Assembly (NCBI GenBank): GCA_016779935.1
Contig: JADHMQ010000007.1
Coordinates: 25,760-89,759, forward strand
Length of the DNA: 64,000 bases
Reading direction: 5' to 3'
Source: Flavobacteriales bacterium
GTDB lineage: Bacteria > Bacteroidota > Bacteroidia > Flavobacteriales > UBA7312
Every line of letters starts with the position of its first letter. The first letter of the stretch is position 1. Under the pieces are notes generated by a model. That model searched no databases and was not told the DNA's origin. It worked only from the letters and a program-made list of their open reading frames with translations. Below are positions 1 to 9,170 of this stretch, piece by piece. The translations under genes and the position numbers were made by a program.

Positions 1-639
1 TGGCGTATTACTCACATCTAACCTTACAATACCCTGATTGTTTTTAATAATCTTATTCTCTACAATTGTACCTAGCATATCAGTTACTACCACTTCAGCA
101 GACTGAGAAGGAAGAACTGAATAGTTTAAACTCGCATAAGAAGATGCTGGATTAGGGTGAAAGTCTGAAAAGTTACTTAAACTATTTTCGTCAATGGAGG
201 TTCCTGTAATGACATAGTTAACAATAGTACAAGCAGAGTCAGGTTCATTATCAGCATTAAATGCACAATATTTGATTGAAGCCGAAGCGGGTAAAATTCC
301 TTTATTGTCAAAATGAACTTGAAAGTTTGTTGGTAATTCTTGCCCTGGAGAGAAAGAGATAGTATGTGGGGAAACAGATGTAGAAGGCAAGTAACAAGAC
401 TGCCAACAAAAATAGTTTTCAGTTCCTGAAGTTGCTGAAATAACTTCTCTAGAAACTTTAATATTAATAGAACTTGGTGAAATATTTTTCACTTTAATAT
501 CAGTTCCTAAATCTCCAAATAATGAGGTAGAGTTGGAAGTGTTAACATTGTTTTCATGCGGCTCAACAGTAATACTACTACTTTGTGAAAATACTTGAAC
601 TGTTGACACAACTAAAAAGAAAAGTATTGCTTTTTTCAT
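1..639 (-). CDS. Secreted protein with T9SS type A sorting domain, 3' end beyond window
   Basis: Open reading frame of 213 codons entering from the left edge and starting at the ATG at 637-639. It begins with a clear signal peptide (MKKAILFFLVVSTVQVFSQ). The middle (about residues 20-150) is a Ser/Thr-rich beta-type region with several cysteines and no domain I recognise. From about residue 160 it has the start of a T9SS type A sorting domain (FHPNPASSYASLNY, then a VVVTDMLGTIVENK strand). The stop codon is outside the window, by perhaps 25 codons if the sorting domain is complete. It is probably exported across the outer membrane and either released or anchored. A TAnnTTTG promoter box lies 17 bases upstream of the start. 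The neighbouring gene at 886 is divergent. Confidence 0.8.
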   Translation of the reverse strand, partial: MKKAILFFLVVSTVQVFSQSSSITVEPHENNVNTSNSTSLFGDLGTDIKVKNISPSSINIKVSREVISATSGTENYFCWQSCYLPSTSVSPHTISFSPGQELPTNFQVHFDNKGILPASASIKYCAFNADNEPDSACTIVNYVITGTSIDENSLSNFSDFHPNPASSYASLNYSVLPSQSAEVVVTDMLGTIVENKIIKNNQGIVRLDVSNTP

Positions 640-656
640 AATAATATGGTTTTGTA

Positions 657-664
657 CAAATATA
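657..664 (-). promoter_or_regulatory. Putative -7 promoter box (TATATTTG)
   Basis: TATATTTG on the minus strand matches the Bacteroidota -7 consensus TAnnTTTG. It lies 17 bases before the ATG of the leftmost gene. I did not find a convincing -33 TTTG at the usual spacing. Confidence 0.5.
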
Positions 665-885
665 CTAAGAAAAAAAATAAAATCATGTTTGATAAAAGTT
701 TTTAAAAATAGCTTTGAAAGTGTAAGATTTGACTATATAGTTAAAAAAAAATCTTTAACTTATAAGAAAGATATGTATTATTTTGCAACCCCTTATTATA
801 GCAATAAAATTTGTAAAGATGCTCGAAAATAGGTATCTTATATAATTTAACTAGAATAACTACAACTTAAAAACTTGAAATAATC

Positions 886-1977
886 ATGAAAAAACATCTA
901 CTATTATTTATCGGTATTGCCGCTAGTGTTTCCTCAATTGCGCAACAACTTGTTGACACTACACAAGCCGAAAACAAAAATGTTTTACTCGAGGAATATA
1001 CGGGTAGAAACTGTCCCTACTGCCCCGATGGACATAAGATAGCAAACGATATAAAAGTAGCTAACCCCGGCGATGTTGTTCTAATTAGAATACATACTGG
1101 AGGTTATGCTCCTACAACCAATCCAAACCTAAATACTGCATTTGGTCCAACTTTAGCTGATCAGTCTGGAATAACAGGATACCCTACTGGGACTATCAAT
1201 AGGCATGTTTTTTCTGGCAGCTCAACGTCTATGGGTAGGAGTGCATGGAGTGCTGTTTCAGATCAAGTTTTAGCTGAAACAGCAGTGGTAAACATTGGAA
1301 TGAATGCTGTTGTTGATACCGCTACAAGAAATTTATTTGTTGAAGTTGAAATGTATTATACTGGCTCTCAAACAGTTAGCTTTAATAAGCTGAACGTAGC
1401 AGTCTTACAAGACAATATTTTTGGCTCTCAATCCGGAGCTTCAAGTTATAATCCAGCAGATGGAAATGACAACAACTACAACCACAAACACATTCTTAGA
1501 CACATGCCTTTAGGAGCATGGGGAGAAAAAATTGAAGATATTGAACCTGGCACTTTTGTAAGAAAAACTATAAATTATACACTCCCTGGAAATATACAAG
1601 GTGTAGAATTGAAAGTTAAAGATTTAGATATTGCTGTTTTCATAACAGAGGATAAGCAAGAAGTACTTAATGCTACACACATGAAGCCTATTTTGGGCTC
1701 TGCAACCAATATTGAAGAGTTTTCAATAAAACCGTTAGAACTATACCCAAACCCTACAAACGACAAACTTAATGTAGAATTTGAAATCAGAAAAGCAAGT
1801 GATGTAAACATCAAGATTCATAATCTTCTTGGGCAAACTGTGTTTAATGAAAATATAACTTTTTCTTCAGGACAACGAAAATTTCAGGTTGATGTGAGTG
1901 CTTTAGAAACTGGGATATATATTCTTGAGTTGTCAAATGAAATAAATTCAAGTACACAAAAAGTAATTATTAAATAG
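886..1977 (+). CDS. Omp28-like thioredoxin-fold protein with T9SS sorting domain
   Basis: 363 residues. The signal peptide is residues 1-19, ending ASSIAQ. An Omp28-related thioredoxin-like domain follows, with the active-site-type motif NCPYCPDGH (C43 and C46) after the typical strand VLLEEYTG. The rest of the domain runs to about residue 265 (HKHILRHMPLGAWGE and KEVLNATHM are features of Omp28 proteins). From about residue 283 there is a type A sorting domain starting LELYPNPTND. This predicts a secreted, probably cell-surface protein able to do thiol chemistry or carry a thioredoxin-like binding fold. The next gene starts 4 bases after its stop, so the two are probably co-transcribed. The disulfide or reductase role is inferred from the CxxC motif; Omp28 proteins have no firmly assigned reaction that I know of. 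Confidence 0.8.
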   Translation: MKKHLLLFIGIAASVSSIAQQLVDTTQAENKNVLLEEYTGRNCPYCPDGHKIANDIKVANPGDVVLIRIHTGGYAPTTNPNLNTAFGPTLADQSGITGYPTGTINRHVFSGSSTSMGRSAWSAVSDQVLAETAVVNIGMNAVVDTATRNLFVEVEMYYTGSQTVSFNKLNVAVLQDNIFGSQSGASSYNPADGNDNNYNHKHILRHMPLGAWGEKIEDIEPGTFVRKTINYTLPGNIQGVELKVKDLDIAVFITEDKQEVLNATHMKPILGSATNIEEFSIKPLELYPNPTNDKLNVEFEIRKASDVNIKIHNLLGQTVFNENITFSSGQRKFQVDVSALETGIYILELSNEINSSTQKVIIK

Positions 1978-1981
1978 AAAA

Positions 1982-3481
1982 ATGAGCATGAAAAATTATT
2001 TAACAACACTATTAATTTGTTTATCTGTAGTTGGTGTAAAAGCACAACTTCCAGACGGAAGCGTTGGTCCTAATTTTACTGTGACAGACATTGAAGGCAA
2101 CTCACATACTCTATATGATATTTTAGACAGTGGATATACGGTGGTTATGGATTTAAATGCAACATGGTGCGGTCCTTGTTGGTCGTACCACCAAGCTGGT
2201 CATTTAGAGACATTGTGGGAAGAGCATGGGCCTGCAGGTTGGCCTGGCGTAAGCGCAAATACAACAGATGATGTTTTTGTATTTATGATTGAGTCGTCAT
2301 CAAATACTGGACTAGCGGACTTACAAGGTGAAACTTCAAATTCTTATGGCGATTGGATTACTGGCACACATTTTCCAATAGTCAATGAAGAAACTGTGGC
2401 ATCAAGTTATGAATTAGTATATTATCCGACCGTTTTTACCGTTTGTCCTAATAGGATTGTAACAGAATCTGGTGCAATATCAGCAGACGCCCATTATAGT
2501 GTAATTGGTGAGTGTGTAAATGCCCAAAACGGTAAAAACTTAGCAACTTTTGACTACACAGGAGAAAAAACAACCTGCGGAACAAATGTTGACGTTAAAG
2601 CTAGATTTCAAAATATGGGAACAGATAATGTAACTGCTTTTACAGCAGAAGTATTTGATGGTAGCAACTCAATTGCAACTCAACAATACAGTGGAAACTC
2701 AATAAGCACCTACGGTTTTGTTGAATTAGACTTTGGAACCGTTCAAATTGATGGTCCGACGTCATTAGAAATCAAAATCACTAGTGAAGATGTTTTGCAA
2801 AGCGATAACAGTTTGAATCAGAACATTGTACTCGCCAAAGAAGGTTCTGGCAATATGACTTTACAAATTACAACTGATAATTTTGGAAATCAAGTAAGTT
2901 GGGAAATTAAGGACCTAAATGGCACTACTGTAGAAAGTGGAGGGCCATATTCAAATTCATCGAACACTACTGAGTATGACCCACAGCCACAAGATGATCA
3001 AAGTATAAGCTTAGAATCAGACGGCTGTTATTTCTTTGAGGTTTACGACAGTCAAAATAATGGTATGTATAACTATCCGACTCATGATGATGGTCCTTCA
3101 TTCTTCAGATTATTAAGTGGAAGTCAGAACACAACAATTGTTGAGATATTTGGCGATGAGTATAAAGCCTCATTAAAACGTAAGTTCCTTTACAAAAAAG
3201 TTTCTGCCATTAAGGAAAATTCTATTGTGAAGAATTCTATCTACCCAAATCCGACAAACGGTCTTAGCACATTAGAAGTTGATATGAAAGAAAAAATCAA
3301 CAATGTAGCGCTAAATGTGTTTAACATTTTGGGTGAAATGGTAATATCAAAGTCTGTCAATCTAAATGTTGGAGCTAATACAATACCACTAAAATTAGAG
3401 CATCTAGAAGCAGGAATATATACCGTCGAATTATTATCTCCATCATTAAATATTTCTCAAAAGCTAATAAAAATAGACTAG
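1982..3481 (+). CDS. Secreted thioredoxin-fold protein with T9SS sorting domain (paralogue 1)
   Basis: 499 residues. The signal peptide ends at about VGVKAQ. An ATG two codons in (position 1988) gives a more usual signal peptide start and may be the real one. Residues 22-175 form a redoxin/thioredoxin domain with NATWCGPCWSYH (C63, C66) and a cis-Pro region YYPTVFTVCPNR that carries an extra cysteine. Two immunoglobulin-like or CARDB-like beta regions follow (FQNMGTDNVTAFTAEV; LQITTDNFGNQVSWEI). A type A sorting domain (YPNPTNG) covers about the last 80 residues. It is predicted to be an extracellular thiol-redox protein. It closely resembles the next gene along its whole length, including PDGS, HGPAG and NTTDDV blocks, so the two look like a tandem duplication. 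A strong terminator follows it. Confidence 0.8.
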   Translation: MSMKNYLTTLLICLSVVGVKAQLPDGSVGPNFTVTDIEGNSHTLYDILDSGYTVVMDLNATWCGPCWSYHQAGHLETLWEEHGPAGWPGVSANTTDDVFVFMIESSSNTGLADLQGETSNSYGDWITGTHFPIVNEETVASSYELVYYPTVFTVCPNRIVTESGAISADAHYSVIGECVNAQNGKNLATFDYTGEKTTCGTNVDVKARFQNMGTDNVTAFTAEVFDGSNSIATQQYSGNSISTYGFVELDFGTVQIDGPTSLEIKITSEDVLQSDNSLNQNIVLAKEGSGNMTLQITTDNFGNQVSWEIKDLNGTTVESGGPYSNSSNTTEYDPQPQDDQSISLESDGCYFFEVYDSQNNGMYNYPTHDDGPSFFRLLSGSQNTTIVEIFGDEYKASLKRKFLYKKVSAIKENSIVKNSIYPNPTNGLSTLEVDMKEKINNVALNVFNILGEMVISKSVNLNVGANTIPLKLEHLEAGIYTVELLSPSLNISQKLIKID

Positions 3482-3511
3482 AAAGTTATTTTAATTATTA
3501 ATAAATCATGA

Positions 3512-3538
3512 GAGCAGCCAATTTGGCTGCTCTTTTTT
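3512..3538 (+). terminator. Rho-independent terminator
   Basis: Perfect 8-bp inverted repeat gagcagcc/ggctgctc (3512-3519 and 3525-3532) with a 5-base loop, followed by six T. It closes the 886-3481 transcription unit. Confidence 0.9.
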
Positions 3539-3584
3539 CGTAAGGATAATTGTCCTTATAAGCTGTATAATGGTCTTTTTTTAT

Positions 3585-3592
3585 TAATTTTG
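3585..3592 (+). promoter_or_regulatory. Putative -7 promoter box (TAATTTTG)
   Basis: Matches TAnnTTTG, 30 bases before the ATG at 3623 and just after a terminator, where a new promoter is expected. Confidence 0.5.
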
Positions 3593-3622
3593 TGTCAAAC
3601 TAAACTTAATTAATACAATTTT

Positions 3623-5170
3623 ATGAAAGCAATTTTAATAGTACTAGCGTTTTTATTGTCATTTACTTTTAATACTAGTGCGCAGTTACCAGATGGCTCC
3701 ATTGCTCCTGACTTCACTACTACAGATATGAATGGAAACCAACATAGACTTTATGATTATCTTGACCAGGGGTATACTGTAATTTTAGATATCAGTGCGA
3801 CTTGGTGTGGTCCATGTTGGAACTACCACTCTGGTGGAACTTTTGAAGAAATTTGGGCTGCTCACGGTCCAGCTGGAGAACCTGGTGTAAATGCTAATAC
3901 TACTGATGATGTAATGATTCTTTGGTTCGAAGGTGATGATGGCACACCAGAAAGTGAATTAGAAAACAGCGATTTAGGAAATTGGCTAGAACCAAATGGA
4001 GAAGAAGTTCATTTCCCAATTATTAATGACAACAATATAGCTGACTTGTATGCTCTTCCTTATTGGCCAATAATTTACACTATTTGCCCAAATAGAACAC
4101 TCACTGAATCTGGTCAGGCTACGGCTGCAAATCATTACAGTAATTTAGACGACTGTATGGCAGCTTTTTCAGGCACAAATGCTGCTTTACTAGACATCAA
4201 CACAACAATAATGCCTGTAGGCTGTGAAGCTAGTGCATCAGGTAATCTTTCTGTTATAGTTCAAAATATGGGAACAGAATTATTAAGTAACTTTTCAGTT
4301 GAATTGTCTGCTAATGGCCAAAGTATTGGTACAGAAGACTTTAGCGGTTCTTTAGAAACATATCAAACTACAACTATTGATTTTGGAAATGTAACGGTTG
4401 ACAGCGAAACTATTGAAATAGAAATAACAACTCCAGACGACAATAATGCTGACAATAATATGTCACATTCTATTAACTTTTCGAATGCTCAAACCACACA
4501 AAAAGTTACTGTTAATCTTTTAACAGATAATTATGGAAACGAAGTCTACATGGAGATTACTGATGAAAATGATAATGTGATTTGGTTTGAGGGTAATGAA
4601 GCTAACGCTGGAATTACTGGTACTGGACAGCTACCTTCAGATGATGCAACAAATCCACTAGGAAATAATCAATCTTACGATTGGGATGTTAACCTTCCAT
4701 CTACAGGTTGCTTTAAATTTACAATTTATGACTATTATGGCGATGGGCTTGCAGCATCAACAAATACTAATGGTGGTGTTGATGGCAATTGGTCAATTGA
4801 AAATAGTAACGGTATGGTAATTGCAGAACAAATGGTACAAAATTTTGAAAATACTGATGACGCTTCTTTTGAAAATACTCAAGCAGCAGACCCATCAAGT
4901 ATCAACGAAGAATCAAATATTGCTCTTTCTGTATTTCCTAACCCAATTCAATCTGATGCAAAATTATCTTTTAGTTTAACAAAAACTTCAAACGTAAGAT
5001 TAGATATATTAAACGTATTAGGTGAAACAATTTTGTCTAATGATTATTCGCTTCAACCTGGCAATAATAACATAGACATTAACGTTGATAGAATGACTAA
5101 CGGCATTTACTTTGCTCACCTAACAATTAATGGTGTAACTAACACAGTAAAAATTACCGTTAGCAAGTAA
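3623..5170 (+). CDS. Secreted thioredoxin-fold protein with T9SS sorting domain (paralogue 2)
   Basis: 515 residues. The signal peptide ends TFNTSAQ (cleavage near residue 20). The redoxin domain contains ISATWCGPCWNYH (C62, C65) and YWPIIYTICPNR, again with a cysteine shortly after the conserved Pro. The beta-rich middle includes VQNMGTELLSNFSVEL and LLTDNYGNEVYMEI, matching the upstream paralogue. Asx/Asp-rich stretches (DDNNADNNM) may bind calcium. A type A sorting domain begins near VFPNPIQSDAKLSF. It is predicted to be extracellular and to act on thiols or disulfides. It is flanked by terminators on both sides, so it is probably its own transcription unit, unlike its upstream paralogue, which shares a transcript with the Omp28-like gene. 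Confidence 0.8.
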   Translation: MKAILIVLAFLLSFTFNTSAQLPDGSIAPDFTTTDMNGNQHRLYDYLDQGYTVILDISATWCGPCWNYHSGGTFEEIWAAHGPAGEPGVNANTTDDVMILWFEGDDGTPESELENSDLGNWLEPNGEEVHFPIINDNNIADLYALPYWPIIYTICPNRTLTESGQATAANHYSNLDDCMAAFSGTNAALLDINTTIMPVGCEASASGNLSVIVQNMGTELLSNFSVELSANGQSIGTEDFSGSLETYQTTTIDFGNVTVDSETIEIEITTPDDNNADNNMSHSINFSNAQTTQKVTVNLLTDNYGNEVYMEITDENDNVIWFEGNEANAGITGTGQLPSDDATNPLGNNQSYDWDVNLPSTGCFKFTIYDYYGDGLAASTNTNGGVDGNWSIENSNGMVIAEQMVQNFENTDDASFENTQAADPSSINEESNIALSVFPNPIQSDAKLSFSLTKTSNVRLDILNVLGETILSNDYSLQPGNNNIDINVDRMTNGIYFAHLTINGVTNTVKITVSK

Positions 5171-5190
5171 GAGTTAATTTGCTAAAAACA

Positions 5191-5234
5191 AAAAAGGTCA
5201 GTAGATTAACCAAAACTAATTGCTGACCTTTTTT
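5191..5234 (+). terminator. Rho-independent terminator
   Basis: Long hairpin with arms aaaaaggtcag (5191-5201) and ctgacctttttt (5223-5234), ending in a T-run. It lies between the second thioredoxin-like T9SS gene and the TlpA-like gene. Confidence 0.85.
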
Positions 5235-5256
5235 AATGCTTAAAAAATAAAATACT

Positions 5257-5748
5257 ATGAAAAAATCCCTATTGATTATTGCTCTTATTAGCATCAATTT
5301 TATCGCCTTTTCTCAGAATAGGACATTACCAAAAGTTGATCTTAAAACACTAGAAAATACCATTTTAAACTCATCAGAGTTTGATAATGATGGTAATCCG
5401 ATTGTTATCAGTTTTTGGGCAACATGGTGTAAGCCTTGCATCAAAGAATTATCTACCATTGCCGAAGTATACGAAGATTGGCAAGACGAAACTGGTGTTA
5501 AAATTATTGCTATATCCATAGATGATGCAAGAAATATGTCAAAAGTAAAGCCAAAAGTAAATTCCGAAATGTGGGAATACGAAGTATATTGTGATCCAAA
5601 CGGTGATTTCAAAAGAGCTATGGGCGTAGGTGGAGTGCCACATACATTCTTACTAAACTCGAAAAAAGAAATTGTTTGGCAACATACTGGCTACAAAGAT
5701 GGTGATGAGTATGAATTATATGAGCAAATAGAAGCACTATCAAAATAG
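5257..5748 (+). CDS. TlpA-like periplasmic thioredoxin
   Basis: 163 residues. The signal peptide is residues 1-19 (ends NFIAFSQ). The thioredoxin fold has FWATWCKPCIKEL (C58, C61) and a cis-Pro motif GGVPHTFLLN. It is a typical TlpA/ResA-type disulfide reductase of the periplasm. It has no sorting domain, so it should stay in the periplasm. It is the first gene of a tight plus-strand series in which the next start is only 3 bases past its stop. That position suggests it reduces the envelope proteins encoded with it; the partner is an inference, since TlpA-type proteins also act in cytochrome c maturation. Confidence 0.85.
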   Translation: MKKSLLIIALISINFIAFSQNRTLPKVDLKTLENTILNSSEFDNDGNPIVISFWATWCKPCIKELSTIAEVYEDWQDETGVKIIAISIDDARNMSKVKPKVNSEMWEYEVYCDPNGDFKRAMGVGGVPHTFLLNSKKEIVWQHTGYKDGDEYELYEQIEALSK

Positions 5749-5751
5749 ACA

Positions 5752-7407
5752 ATGAAAAGATTAAATCTCCTCCTATTAGGGCTATTGCCATTTATAATAT
5801 TCGGACAAGAAAATTCCCCTGGAACTATTCAAGGGGATTTTAACTTCAATGCACAGACCTATTCAGAAGACCCTTCAATTAATGCCTCAAAAGTAGATGA
5901 GTTTATGCTCATGAATGGCTATGCAAACATCCTTTTCAATAAAGGAGATTTTACAGCAGGTATTCGTTACGAGAGCTATCTAAATGCTCTTCAAGACTTT
6001 GACTCAAGATTCAACGGAAATGGAATTCCTTACCGATTCGCTCAATACAATGTGTATGGACTAGACATTACTGTAGGTAATTTCTATGAGCAGTTTGGTA
6101 ATGGCCTAATTTTTAGAAGTTATGAGGAAAAAACTTTAGGAATAGACAATGCAATGGACGGAGTGCGATTAAAATATAATCCTGTCAAAGGTTTATCTCT
6201 AAAAGGTTTTGTAGCAAAACAAAGGTTGTTTTGGGAACAAGGACCTGGTATTATTCGAGGGATTGATGGCGAATTAAATATCAATGATGCCTTATCTCTT
6301 GAGAATAGCAAAACTCAGGCCATTGTGGGTGGCAGCTTTATAAGTCGTTTTGAAGAAGATAATAACCCTGTTTATAACCTTCCAGAAAATGTAGCTGCAT
6401 ATGCTCTTAGAACAACCCTAAATAGAGGAAAGTTTTCGTTTAACTCTGAATATGCCTACAAGTACAACGACCCCGCTGGCTCAGTGACTTACAATAACTA
6501 TGCTCCCGGCAACGCTTTAATGGCAAATTTGACATACTCTGAAAGAGGATTAGGGATTATTCTTGAAGCCCACAGAGTAGATAATATGGACTATCGTTCA
6601 AAACGAGGAGCAACTGGAAAAGAATTAACCTTAAATTTTATTCCTGCAATTAGTAAGCAACACGTATATACATTAGCCGCCTTTTACCCTTTTGCTACAC
6701 AGCCTTTAGGAGAATTAGGCTTTCAAGGGCAAGTAAATTATACCTTTAAGAAGAAAAGCACTCTTGGTGGTAAATACGGAACGCAGTTAAACATTAATTA
6801 TTCCAGAATAAATGCTTTGAATGGAGGCCCTTCAGAATTAACTATAAACAGAGAACATAGCCCTATGTTCTTTAGTCTTCTAGATGAAGAACTTTACTTT
6901 AGAGACATAAACTTCGACATTAAAAAGAAAATTAGCAAAAAGGTAAAACTAATGTTTAACTATCTCGACCTCATTTACAACAAGGATGTGATTGAAGGGA
7001 AAATCATTGGAAAAAACGTCCATGCTAGAATTGGAATTGCCGAAGTCAATTACAAACTTAAACCCAAACATACCATCAGAAGTGAGTTTCAATATCTCTC
7101 TATTGATAAAAGTGATGAGTACTACAAAGACCAAGGCGATTGGGTAATGGGCTTAGTAGAATACACCTTTTCGCCGCACTGGTTTTTTGCTTTTATAGAC
7201 CAATACAATGGCGGCTACACAAGCCAAGATGGTGTAACTTATGAAGCTGTTCATTACCTCAACATTAGTTGTGGTTATTCAAAAGGAACGAATAGATTTG
7301 AATTAGGATATGGTAAAAAACGTGAAGGGATATTTTGTGTAGGAGGAGTTTGTAAAAACGTGCCATCTTCTAATGGATTCACTTTAAGTATCACTTCAAG
7401 CTTTTAA
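5752..7407 (+). CDS. DUF6029-type outer-membrane beta-barrel protein
   Basis: 551 residues with a signal peptide (ends LPFIIFGQ). The rest is rich in alternating aromatic beta-strands, with TVGNFYEQFGNGLIFRSYEE and a final strand FTLSITSSF ending in Phe, as is usual for outer-membrane barrels. I recognise it as DUF6029, a Bacteroidota family often found beside TlpA-like and Omp28-like genes. It contains a CVGGVC motif close to the C-terminus, which could be a disulfide substrate or active pair. Function is unknown; transport or scaffold roles are both possible. It is coupled to its neighbours by 3-base and 2-base gaps. Confidence 0.7.
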   Translation: MKRLNLLLLGLLPFIIFGQENSPGTIQGDFNFNAQTYSEDPSINASKVDEFMLMNGYANILFNKGDFTAGIRYESYLNALQDFDSRFNGNGIPYRFAQYNVYGLDITVGNFYEQFGNGLIFRSYEEKTLGIDNAMDGVRLKYNPVKGLSLKGFVAKQRLFWEQGPGIIRGIDGELNINDALSLENSKTQAIVGGSFISRFEEDNNPVYNLPENVAAYALRTTLNRGKFSFNSEYAYKYNDPAGSVTYNNYAPGNALMANLTYSERGLGIILEAHRVDNMDYRSKRGATGKELTLNFIPAISKQHVYTLAAFYPFATQPLGELGFQGQVNYTFKKKSTLGGKYGTQLNINYSRINALNGGPSELTINREHSPMFFSLLDEELYFRDINFDIKKKISKKVKLMFNYLDLIYNKDVIEGKIIGKNVHARIGIAEVNYKLKPKHTIRSEFQYLSIDKSDEYYKDQGDWVMGLVEYTFSPHWFFAFIDQYNGGYTSQDGVTYEAVHYLNISCGYSKGTNRFELGYGKKREGIFCVGGVCKNVPSSNGFTLSITSSF

Positions 7408-7409
7408 TT

Positions 7410-8198
7410 ATGAAACAGTCTTATTATATTTTTCTAAGCGTACTTGTACTAAGTTTAACTATCTCATGCGACACCATTGAGAAAGATAATTTCACAGACC
7501 CAAACGCAAATTTCCCTTGGCTAGGCAAAAAAATTCTTGTTGAAGACTTTACAGGATACAAATGTACTAACTGCCCAGCGGCATCATCTGAACTTCACAC
7601 CATAGAAGAGTTATACCCTGATAAGGTCATTGGGATTGCCATTCATGCTGGCTTTTTCGCAAGGCCTAGTGGCGATTTTGTTGAAGACTTTAGAACAGCT
7701 GAAGGTAATGAATTAGCTGAATTTTTTGGACCTGACGCCTTTCCAATTGGCATGGTAAATAGAGTAGGCTATCCAAACAATATACTCAAAGAATATACTG
7801 ATTGGGCGACTGAAGTAAGTAGTCAATTACTTGAAATACCAACTATTGAACTGTCAATTTCTGAAGAAAACAATACCATAAACGTAGAAGCCAGACGACT
7901 TTCAGATGATAATACCAGTTTGAAGTTAGTAGTTTGTATTACTGAAGACGGTGTTATCTATAAGCAAATTGATGGTTCAAGCTTAATTGAAGATTATGAG
8001 CACAATCATGTGTTACGAAAAGTGCTGAATGGTACTTGGGGCAGTAATATTCAATTGGGTAATACAAACACTACCTTCAGCTATGACTACACTCTTGACG
8101 AATCTTGGGTAAGAAGTAACTGTAATGTCGTTGCATACGTATACAACGACAGCAATAAAGAAGTATTACAAGCAGAAAAGATTCATCTAACCGATTAA
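7410..8198 (+). CDS. Omp28-related outer-membrane lipoprotein
   Basis: 262 residues. The lipoprotein signal is LSLTISC, with the lipidated cysteine at residue 20. The Omp28-like thioredoxin fold shows LVEDFTGYKCTNCPAAS (C52, C55), followed by an IGIAIHAGFFARP strand and an EHNHVLRKVLNGTWG region, which parallels HKHILRHMPLGAWGE in the T9SS protein at 886. It therefore looks like a membrane-anchored counterpart of that secreted protein. It has no sorting domain. It begins 2 bases after the DUF6029 barrel gene, so a physical complex with the barrel is plausible but not shown. Confidence 0.75.
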   Translation: MKQSYYIFLSVLVLSLTISCDTIEKDNFTDPNANFPWLGKKILVEDFTGYKCTNCPAASSELHTIEELYPDKVIGIAIHAGFFARPSGDFVEDFRTAEGNELAEFFGPDAFPIGMVNRVGYPNNILKEYTDWATEVSSQLLEIPTIELSISEENNTINVEARRLSDDNTSLKLVVCITEDGVIYKQIDGSSLIEDYEHNHVLRKVLNGTWGSNIQLGNTNTTFSYDYTLDESWVRSNCNVVAYVYNDSNKEVLQAEKIHLTD

Positions 8199-8210
8199 AG
8201 AAATTAGACT

Positions 8211-9170
8211 ATGAAAAACGTCTTAACCTTAATTTTTGCATTTGTATTTCTTACATCTGGTGCTCAACAAAACAATATCGTTAATAGCGATGATGCAGAG
8301 GCATTCTTATCAGCCTATTTTTCACCCTTTTCAAATAGTATAGGAGCAGGACTTAATAGCGGCTGGTACAATACTGCTAAACCTCATAAACTAGCTGGTT
8401 TTGATGTGAGCCTTACAATAAACATGATAACCCTTTCAGATGAGCAAAAATCATTTAATCCAAATGATATTCCTAATTTTAGTAGCAGTGATAACTCTAC
8501 TCCATCCATTCTTGGTGAAGGTATGGGAGCCGAAATTGATTATACAAGCGATAATTTTTCGAGTACATTCACTATGCCTGAACAGAATATTTCTCTAACA
8601 GCTGTTCCAATACCAACCTTGAACGCAGGCATTGGACTCTTTAAAGGCACTGAAATAAATGTAAGATATATACCGGCTTATAATTACGACATTGGTTTCA
8701 TAGGTGAGGGCTCTATCGAATTGTATGGCGCAGGCATTAAGCACGATATTCTACAATGGATACCGATAGTGAACAAATTACCTTTCGATTTGTCTTTTCA
8801 AGGGGCATTAACTAAGTTTAAAACCTCTTTTGAAGTCGAAAGTCAAAGCGTAAAACAAGATGTTAGCCTTAACATTGATGCAAGCACATATAATCTTATC
8901 GTATCCAAGAAATTTGCCCTCATTACGGCCTATGGAAGTATGGGTTATAATTCCGTAAAAACCTCATTCAGTTCAAATACTAATTTTCAATTGGGAAGTA
9001 CTAACGTTATCGAATTTAATGTCCCTTTGGATATGGAGTTCGAAAGTCAATCAGTATTTCAAGCAGCTGCAGGAGTTAGACTTCAATTTGCTATATTTAC
9101 AGTCTATGCCAATCAAACTTTTTCAGACTACCCTATAACCTCGGCTGGTATTGGCGTAAGCTTTAGATGA
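8211..9170 (+). CDS. DUF6588-like envelope protein
   Basis: 319 residues with a signal peptide (ends LTSGAQQ). It opens with a short acidic helix (DDAEAFLSAYFSPFSNSIGAGLNSGW), followed by beta-strands that look like an outer-membrane barrel, ending GIGVSFR. It resembles the Bacteroidota family DUF6588. No cysteine pair and no catalytic motif are visible. Its stop overlaps the next start in an ATGA, which suggests translational coupling. Function is unknown. Confidence 0.6.
   Translation: MKNVLTLIFAFVFLTSGAQQNNIVNSDDAEAFLSAYFSPFSNSIGAGLNSGWYNTAKPHKLAGFDVSLTINMITLSDEQKSFNPNDIPNFSSSDNSTPSILGEGMGAEIDYTSDNFSSTFTMPEQNISLTAVPIPTLNAGIGLFKGTEINVRYIPAYNYDIGFIGEGSIELYGAGIKHDILQWIPIVNKLPFDLSFQGALTKFKTSFEVESQSVKQDVSLNIDASTYNLIVSKKFALITAYGSMGYNSVKTSFSSNTNFQLGSTNVIEFNVPLDMEFESQSVFQAAAGVRLQFAIFTVYANQTFSDYPITSAGIGVSFR

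Noticed and set aside
739..758. Inverted repeat gttaaa...tttaac in the divergent interval
   Set aside because: Only six A/T-rich pairs, likely by chance in this composition; no regulator can be named.
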